A DNA stretch of 64,000 nt from Mesorhizobium sp. AR10 (GTDB taxonomy: Bacteria > Pseudomonadota > Alphaproteobacteria > Rhizobiales > Rhizobiaceae), in NCBI RefSeq assembly GCF_024746795.1, contig NZ_CP080524.1:434001-498000 (forward strand). Direction: 5' to 3'. Below are positions 58,396-64,000 of the stretch, piece after piece; position 1 is the first letter of the stretch; the number at the start of each line of letters is the position of its first letter. Below the pieces are notes generated by a model, which was not told the origin of the DNA, did not search any database, and was given only the letters and a program-made list of their open reading frames with translations. Position numbers and translations under genes: made by a program.

Positions 58396-60903
58396 TCAGA
58401 GTTTCAACGTCCTGAGCCGCAATGCATTGGCGATGACCGAGACCGAGGACAGGCTCATCGCCGCCGCCGCCAGCATCGGCGACAACAGCGTGCCGGTGAG
58501 CGGATAGAGCACGCCGGCGGCGACCGGCACGCCAAGCACATTGTATAGGAAGGCGAAAAACAGGTTCTGGCGGATGTTGCGGATCGTCGCCTGGGCAAGC
58601 CGGCGGGCCCGGACGATGCCGTTGAGATCACCCTTGACCAGCGTGATCCCGGCGCTTTCGACCGCGACATCGGCGCCGGTGCCCATGGCGATGCCGACAT
58701 CGGCGGCGGCAAGTGCTGGCGCATCGTTGACACCGTCGCCGGCCATGGCGACGCCAGCACCTTTGGCGCGCAATTCCTCGACGAGTGCTGCCTTTTGTTC
58801 CGGCAGCAGCCCGGCACGCACCTCGTCGATGCCGAGCCTGTTCGCGATCGCCCTGGCCGTGCGTTCGTTGTCGCCGGTCGCCATGACGATCTTCAGCCCG
58901 CTGTCATGCAGCGCCTTGATTGCCTCTGATGTCGTTGCCTTGACCGGGTCGGCGACGGCAACGATGCCGGCCAGGATCTTGCCGACGGCGACGAACATCA
59001 CGGTCTTGCCCTCGACCTGCAGCGTCTCGGCGTTCACCGAGACGGATGCGATGTCAATGCCGAGATCGGCCATCATCGCCGCATTGCCGAGCGCGACCTT
59101 CTTTCCCGACACCAGGCCAGAAACGCCCTTGCCGGTGACCGCTTCGAAATCGCTGGCCGCGGAGATCTTCAAGCCCCGCTCGGCAGCACCCTCGACGATG
59201 GCCTCGGCCAGCGGATGCTCCGAGCCCTTTTCGAGACCGGCGGCGAGTGCCAGCAATTCTTTTTCCGCGATTGCCCCGGCAGCGACGACATCGGTCAATT
59301 TCGGCCGGCCTTCGGTCAATGTGCCGGTCTTGTCGACGATCAGCGTGTCGACCGAGGCAAAGCGTTCCAGTGCGGCCGCCTCCTTGATCAGCACGCCGGC
59401 ATGCGCGCCGCGCCCGGTGGCGGTCATGATCGACATCGGCGTGGCAAGACCCAGCGCGCACGGACAGGCGATGATCAGCACCGACACCGCCGAGACGATG
59501 GCAAAGATCAGGCGGGGCTCGGGGCCGAAGACCGCCCAGGCGATAAAGGCTGATATCGCGACCAGCACCACGGCCGGGACGAAATAGAAGGAAACGCGGT
59601 CGGCCAGGCCTTGGATCGGCGCGCGCGAACGCTGCGCCTTGGCGACCAGTTCGACGATGCGCGCAAGCGTCGTCTCGGCGCCGACCTTCTCAGCGCGCAT
59701 GATCAGCGAACCGTGCTTGTTGAGCGTTCCGCCGGTGAGGCTGTCGCCTTCGGTCTTTTCGACCGGCAGCGGCTCGCCTGATATCATCGATTCATCGACC
59801 GACGAGCGGCCTTCTGTTACAATGCCGTCGACCGGCACGGCGTCGCCGGGGCGAATGCGTAGCCGGTCGCCCACCTTGACCGCGTCGAGCGGCACGTCAT
59901 TTTCGGAACCGTCCTCGCCGATCAGCCGCGCCGTTTTCGGCGCCAGGTCGAGCAGCGCGCGGATCGCCGAGCCTGTCTGCTCTCGGGCACGCAGTTCCAG
60001 CACCTGGCCCAGGAACACCAGCGCCACGATGACGGCGGCGGCCTCGAAATAAACGGGTACCGTGCCGTCGTGGCCGCGGAACTGGTGTGGGAAAATATCC
60101 GGAAACAGCGTGGCAATGACGCTGTAGAGATAGGCTGCGCCGACACCGAGCGAAATCAGCGTCCACATGTTGGGGCTGCGGTTGAGAATCGACTCCCAGC
60201 CGCGATGGAAGAAAGGGAAAGCGGCCCACAGCACCACCGGGCTTGCCAGCGCCAGTTCCACCCAGACCATCGCCTGTTCGTCGACAAAGCTTGCGAAGGT
60301 CAGGCCGAGCATCGGCGCCATGGCGATGATCAGCAATGGTACGGACAGCGCTGCACTCACCCAGAAGCGCCTGGTGAAGTCGACCAGTTCGGGGTTCGGC
60401 CCCTCATCGCCTGATGGTATGCCCATCGGCTCCAGCGCCATGCCGCATTTCGGGCAGGATCCGGGTTTGTCGCGGACGATTTCGGGATGCATCGGGCAGG
60501 TGTATTGCGTGCCTTTCGGCATCGCCTGCGGCTCCGGCCCGTCGCCGAGATATTTTGCCGGCTCCGCCTCGAACTTTGCCTTGCAGCCGGCCGAGCAGAA
60601 ATAGAAGCCCTGGCCCTCATGCCGGGAGAAGTGCTTTGCGGTGGCACGGTCGACGCTCATGCCGCAGACAGGGTCGGTGGCCGCGAGGTATTTTCCCGCC
60701 TCGGCGGCGAATTTCGCGCGGCAGCGCTCACTGCAGAAGTGATAGACGCGGCCGTCATGCTCTGCCGTCGGCTTGCCGGCGACCGGATCGACGGTCATGC
60801 CGCACACCGGATCGCGAATCACGGCTTCGGCGACAGGCGCGGCATCCTTTGCCGAGCAGCAGCCGGTGGTGTGCGCGTGATGATCATGGTCGGAATGCGC
60901 CAT
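58396..60903 (-). CDS. copA: copper-translocating P-type ATPase with N-terminal YHS repeats
   Basis: An 835-residue Cu(I) exporter of class P1B. The cytoplasmic N-terminus has a His-rich start ([13 protein letters not shown]), two YHS domains (about 31-73 and 77-119) and a CPMHP...CPKCG heavy-metal binding site (136-153), instead of the usual GMTCxxC HMA domain. The catalytic core has CPC in [18 protein letters not shown] with the phosphorylated Asp and [10 protein letters not shown]. It is headed by a CueR-type promoter and followed by DUF305. Confidence 0.95.
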   Translation of the reverse strand: MAHSDHDHHAHTTGCCSAKDAAPVAEAVIRDPVCGMTVDPVAGKPTAEHDGRVYHFCSERCRAKFAAEAGKYLAATDPVCGMSVDRATAKHFSRHEGQGFYFCSAGCKAKFEAEPAKYLGDGPEPQAMPKGTQYTCPMHPEIVRDKPGSCPKCGMALEPMGIPSGDEGPNPELVDFTRRFWVSAALSVPLLIIAMAPMLGLTFASFVDEQAMVWVELALASPVVLWAAFPFFHRGWESILNRSPNMWTLISLGVGAAYLYSVIATLFPDIFPHQFRGHDGTVPVYFEAAAVIVALVFLGQVLELRAREQTGSAIRALLDLAPKTARLIGEDGSENDVPLDAVKVGDRLRIRPGDAVPVDGIVTEGRSSVDESMISGEPLPVEKTEGDSLTGGTLNKHGSLIMRAEKVGAETTLARIVELVAKAQRSRAPIQGLADRVSFYFVPAVVLVAISAFIAWAVFGPEPRLIFAIVSAVSVLIIACPCALGLATPMSIMTATGRGAHAGVLIKEAAALERFASVDTLIVDKTGTLTEGRPKLTDVVAAGAIAEKELLALAAGLEKGSEHPLAEAIVEGAAERGLKISAASDFEAVTGKGVSGLVSGKKVALGNAAMMADLGIDIASVSVNAETLQVEGKTVMFVAVGKILAGIVAVADPVKATTSEAIKALHDSGLKIVMATGDNERTARAIANRLGIDEVRAGLLPEQKAALVEELRAKGAGVAMAGDGVNDAPALAAADVGIAMGTGADVAVESAGITLVKGDLNGIVRARRLAQATIRNIRQNLFFAFLYNVLGVPVAAGVLYPLTGTLLSPMLAAAAMSLSSVSVIANALRLRTLKL

Positions 60904-60935
60904 TCAAAATGCCTTTGTCTCTCGATCTCGGTGCA

Positions 60936-60966
60936 GAGGTAGTGCTTCCAGTAACTGGAAGGTCAA
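60936..60966 (-). promoter_or_regulatory. CueR/MerR-type promoter of copA
   Basis: On the minus strand a -35 TTGACC and a -10 TACCTC are 19 bases apart, the stretched spacer of MerR-family promoters. Inside the spacer lies a perfect 17-base palindrome, arms CTTCCAGT and ACTGGAAG around one base, which is the copper-regulator (CueR) operator pattern. The -10 element is about 32 bases from the copA start codon. No merR-type gene is in this window, so the regulator is encoded elsewhere. Confidence 0.88.
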
Positions 60967-61094
60967 GGGCCAGGTTCGGCTTTTCTCAGTATGCGGCTCG
61001 CCGGCCCGGGGCGGAAAAATCCGGCACGCAACCGCATCCGTATGCTATGGACGCCGCCACTTCGTCGCTAAAAGCATCGATCCCGCTCAAAACC

Positions 61095-61946
61095 ATGAAA
61101 TGCCTGGTCATCAACCTCGATCGGTCCCAAGATAGGCTCGCCCATATGACGGGCGAGTTTATCCGGATGGGCGTTGCGTTTGAGCGGGTCGCCGCGATCG
61201 ACGCGCGGGATCGGCCCGACCTCTCCCGGATGCCGCTGCGCGTCAAGCGCCTATCACCGCTGCGCCTGACCAACGCCGAGATCGCCTGTCTCCTCAGTCA
61301 CAGGGCCTGCTGGGCGATCGTCGCGGCAAGGGACGACGCCTATGGTGCGATCTTCGAGGACGATGCCGTCTTTTCTGCCAAGGCCGGGGCGCTGCTCGCC
61401 GACGCCGGTTGGATTCCGGCCGCCGCCGATATCGTCAAACTCGAGACCTTCTTCAAGAAAACCACCATTGCGCGCAAACGCGTTTCCGCCGGCCACGGGT
61501 TTTCGTTGTCCAGGCTCTACCGATCCCATATCGGCGCCGCCGGCTACATCATTTCAAGGCAGGCCGCGCGCGACCTGATCGCGGCAACCGAGGACATCGG
61601 CATTCCGGTCGATCACGTCATCTTCAATCCCGGTCTGGCAACGTCGTCCGGCAAGACCATCTATCAGCTCGTTCCGGCGCTGTGCACGCAGGACCAGTTC
61701 CTGGGCGACAAGGCGGTCGGACTGCCAAGCCTGCTCAATCAGGAACGGAGCGACCAGTGGGCTGCGAGCGGCATGCCCAAAAAACGCAAGAAGACGGGAG
61801 CCAATAGAATCAAGACCGAGTTCAACCGGCTGGCGGCGCAGATTGCCGACTTCTGCCGGTTCAGGCAGGAGAAGATCATCCCGTTCGACTACCGTGGAGA
61901 ACGTATCCGTCCGCCCCATACCCAGCGCCGTGAAAACGCGCTATAG
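61095..61946 (+). CDS. glycosyltransferase family 25 (lipooligosaccharide type)
   Basis: A 283-residue family 25 glycosyltransferase: MKCLVINLDRSQDRLAHM start, LTNAEIACLLSHRACW and the nucleotide-sugar/metal site AIFEDDAVF, then HIGAAGYIISRQAARDL. Such enzymes add sugars to surface lipid-linked oligosaccharides, acting at the cytoplasmic face. The ATG of MKCLVINL is chosen; an ATG 16 codons earlier is an alternative and the longer upstream frame overlaps copA and is shadow. It is divergent from copA. Confidence 0.88.
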   Translation: MKCLVINLDRSQDRLAHMTGEFIRMGVAFERVAAIDARDRPDLSRMPLRVKRLSPLRLTNAEIACLLSHRACWAIVAARDDAYGAIFEDDAVFSAKAGALLADAGWIPAAADIVKLETFFKKTTIARKRVSAGHGFSLSRLYRSHIGAAGYIISRQAARDLIAATEDIGIPVDHVIFNPGLATSSGKTIYQLVPALCTQDQFLGDKAVGLPSLLNQERSDQWAASGMPKKRKKTGANRIKTEFNRLAAQIADFCRFRQEKIIPFDYRGERIRPPHTQRRENAL

Positions 61947-61979
61947 ACGCCGCCGAAAAGGCAAGGCCAACCTGCGCAT

Positions 61980-64000
61980 ATGGCAAGAATCTTCCTGAAG
62001 CTCGACGAACTGATCGACGGCGAAGCCTTGCGCCGCGAAATGACCGCGCTGACCGCGGCCACGGCAGGCGACGGTTCCGGGCAAGCGGCGCGCAGTGGCG
62101 TTCTCCAGCTTCTCAAGGGCCGGCTCGCCGCTGGGCGCACGATCGCTGAAGCCATGCTCAGGGATGATGGCAGCGGCAACGCCTGCGCCGCCCGGCTGTC
62201 ACATGTCATGGACGAGATCATCCGTGCCCTCTACGATTTCGCGGCGACCCATGTCTATCGCGTGAAAAACCCGTCGACGGCCGAACGCATGGCCGTCGTC
62301 GCCGTTGGCGGCTATGGCCGCGGCACGCTCGCGCCGGGCTCCGACATCGACCTCCTGTTCCTGCTGCCCTACAAGCAGACGCCGTGGGGCGAGCAGATCG
62401 TCGAGTACATGCTCTACATACTGTGGGATCTGGGGCTGAAGGTCGGCCACGCCACCCGCAACATCGACGAATGCCTCAGGCTGTCGCGCACCGACATCAC
62501 CATCCGCACCTCGATCCTGGAAGCGCGTTTCCTGTGGGGTGAGCAAAAACTCTATGACGAGCTTTTGCTGCGCTTCGACCACGAGGTGGTGCGCACCACG
62601 GGACCCGAATATGTGCAGGCCAAGCTTGCCGAACGCGACGAGCGCCACGCCAAGGCCGGCGAAAGCCGCTATCTCGTCGAACCCAACGTCAAGGACGGCA
62701 AGGGCGGCCTGCGCGACCTGCAGACGCTGTTCTGGATCGGCAAATACTTCTATCGGGTGCGCACCGGCGAGGAGCTGGTCGACAAGGGCGTGTTCACCGA
62801 CGCCGAATACCGGGAATTCCAGAAGGCCGAGGATTTCCTGTGGGCGGTGCGCTGCCACATGCATTTCCTCACCGGCAAGCCTGAGGAACGGCTGCATTTC
62901 GACATTCAGCGCGAGATCGCCGAGCGGCTCGGCTACACCACCCATCCGGGCCTGTCGGCCGTCGAGCGCTTCATGAAGCACTACTTCCTCGTCGCCAAGG
63001 ATGTCGGGGACCTGACCCGCATCTTCTGCGCCGCGCTCGAGGAGGAACAGGCCAAGCATGTGCCGGGCTTCAACCGCATCTTCCTCACCTTCTCGCGGCG
63101 CAAGCGCAAGCTTGCCGGCACGTCCGATTTCATTGTCGACAACCACCGCATCAACATCGCCGACGACCTGGTGTTCGAGCGCGATCCGGTCAATCTGCTG
63201 CGGCTGTTCTGGTTCGCCGACAAGCATGGGCTGGAATTCCATCCCGACGCGCTGAAGCTGCTGACCCGCTCGCTCGGACTTGTCGGCAAGTCGCTGCGGC
63301 GCGACGAGGAAGCCAACCGGCTGTTCCTCGACATATTGACCTCGGACCGCAACGCCGAGCTCAATCTCCGGCGCATGAACGAGGCGGGATTGCTGGGAAA
63401 GCTGATCCCGGATTTCGGCAAGATCGTCGCCATGATGCAGTTCTCGATGTACCACCACTATACGGTGGACGAGCACCTCATCCGCTGCATCGGCGTGCTG
63501 GCCGAGATCGAGCGCGGCGACGGCGAAAAGGTCCATCCGCTTTCGCACACGCTGATGCCGGGGCTGAAGAAGAGCCGCGAGGCGCTCTATGTCGCGGTAC
63601 TTTTGCACGACATCGCCAAGGGGCGACTGGAGGACCATTCGGAAGCCGGCGCCAAGATCGCCCGGCGCATCTGCCCGCATATGGGGCTCTCGCCAGCCGA
63701 CACCGAAACGGTCGCCTGGCTGGTCGAGAACCACCTCGTCATGTCGATGACGGCGCAGACCCGCGATCTCAACGACCGGAAGACGATCGAGGATTTCGCA
63801 TCGGTCGTGCAGTCGGTCGAACGGCTGAAACTGCTGCTCATCCTCACCGTCTGCGACATCAGAGGCGTCGGGCCAGGCGTCTGGAACGGCTGGAAAGGCC
63901 AATTGCTGCGCACGCTGTATTACGAGACCGAGCTGCTGTTGACCGGCGGGTTTTCCGAAGTGTCGCGGGCGAAGCGGACAACGGCGGCGCGCGAGCGGTT
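61980..64000 (+). CDS. glnD: bifunctional uridylyltransferase/uridylyl-removing enzyme GlnD, 3' end outside the window
   Basis: The first 673 residues of a PII-modifying enzyme that senses glutamine and sets nitrogen regulation. The nucleotidyltransferase domain has [19 protein letters not shown]; the central helical part has [17 protein letters not shown]; the HD domain with uridylyl-removing activity has [13 protein letters not shown]. The two C-terminal ACT domains lie beyond the edge. It starts at the only ATG between an in-frame TAG of the glycosyltransferase and the conserved region; the ribosome site is poor. Confidence 0.95.
   Translation, partial: MARIFLKLDELIDGEALRREMTALTAATAGDGSGQAARSGVLQLLKGRLAAGRTIAEAMLRDDGSGNACAARLSHVMDEIIRALYDFAATHVYRVKNPSTAERMAVVAVGGYGRGTLAPGSDIDLLFLLPYKQTPWGEQIVEYMLYILWDLGLKVGHATRNIDECLRLSRTDITIRTSILEARFLWGEQKLYDELLLRFDHEVVRTTGPEYVQAKLAERDERHAKAGESRYLVEPNVKDGKGGLRDLQTLFWIGKYFYRVRTGEELVDKGVFTDAEYREFQKAEDFLWAVRCHMHFLTGKPEERLHFDIQREIAERLGYTTHPGLSAVERFMKHYFLVAKDVGDLTRIFCAALEEEQAKHVPGFNRIFLTFSRRKRKLAGTSDFIVDNHRINIADDLVFERDPVNLLRLFWFADKHGLEFHPDALKLLTRSLGLVGKSLRRDEEANRLFLDILTSDRNAELNLRRMNEAGLLGKLIPDFGKIVAMMQFSMYHHYTVDEHLIRCIGVLAEIERGDGEKVHPLSHTLMPGLKKSREALYVAVLLHDIAKGRLEDHSEAGAKIARRICPHMGLSPADTETVAWLVENHLVMSMTAQTRDLNDRKTIEDFASVVQSVERLKLLLILTVCDIRGVGPGVWNGWKGQLLRTLYYETELLLTGGFSEVSRAKRTTAARER

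Noticed and set aside
60414..61094. Upstream extension of the glycosyltransferase frame
   Set aside because: It overlaps copA on the opposite strand and the copA promoter, and has no resemblance to the family; MKCLVINL is the natural start.
62199..63902. Minus-strand frame of 567 codons at the right end
   Set aside because: It is antisense to glnD, which is clearly coding on the plus strand and runs off the window edge.

Overview
This window is a stretch of ordinary-looking chromosome from a GC-rich alphaproteobacterium, most probably a Rhizobiales member close to Mesorhizobium. The pointers are an orfA-pit type phosphate-transport pair, a malic enzyme/mutS/glnD neighbourhood, ydc-type putrescine and fds-type formate operons, and several palindromic intergenic elements of the kind scattered through Mesorhizobium genomes. 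The genus is inferred from gene content only. I saw no insertion sequence, phage gene, CRISPR array, rRNA or tRNA.

Layout. 1-7 kb: the tail of a possible methyltransferase, a hypothetical gene, a sugar-acid dehydratase, a CoxG-like protein, an Mrp/ApbC ATPase, a VOC protein and the orfA-pit pair. 6.8-13.9 kb: a LysR regulator followed by the complete NAD-dependent formate dehydrogenase operon fdsGBACD, with a perfect palindrome between regulator and operon. 14-17.4 kb: a hydrolase/cyclase-like/LuxR fusion, then three small genes each with a strong ribosome binding site, and a membrane protein. 17.6-25.3 kb: a ydcSTUVW-type putrescine uptake and oxidation operon with LysR and DeoR regulators upstream. 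25.7-31.7 kb: a choline-kinase-like gene coupled to a dimethylglycine/sarcosine dehydrogenase, a methyltransferase, a second choline-kinase-like gene and a DMT transporter. 31.9-43.6 kb: a lipoprotein, a CodA-like deaminase, an ABC exporter, ilvD, prfC, an amino-acid oxidase, an amidase and a class II glutamine amidotransferase with a DUF6356 partner. 43.7-51.5 kb: an Lrp regulator, dut, a HAD hydrolase, a PEP-mutase-family gene coupled to a trans-3-hydroxyproline dehydratase, an EI24 membrane protein, a DMT transporter, adenosine kinase and a diguanylate cyclase. 51.8-64 kb: malic enzyme, mutS, an aldo/keto reductase, a copper operon (copA plus DUF305) behind a CueR-type promoter, a family 25 glycosyltransferase and the first two thirds of glnD.

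Taken together, much of the accessory content scavenges nitrogenous compounds: putrescine, N-methylated glycines, hydroxyproline, pyrimidines, amides and D-amino or imino acids. Formate dehydrogenase could oxidise one-carbon units released by demethylation. The strongest leads are the three-domain fusion at 14.0 kb, the double choline-kinase/dehydrogenase cluster at 25-31 kb, the fds palindrome at 7.7 kb and the copA promoter at 60.95 kb.
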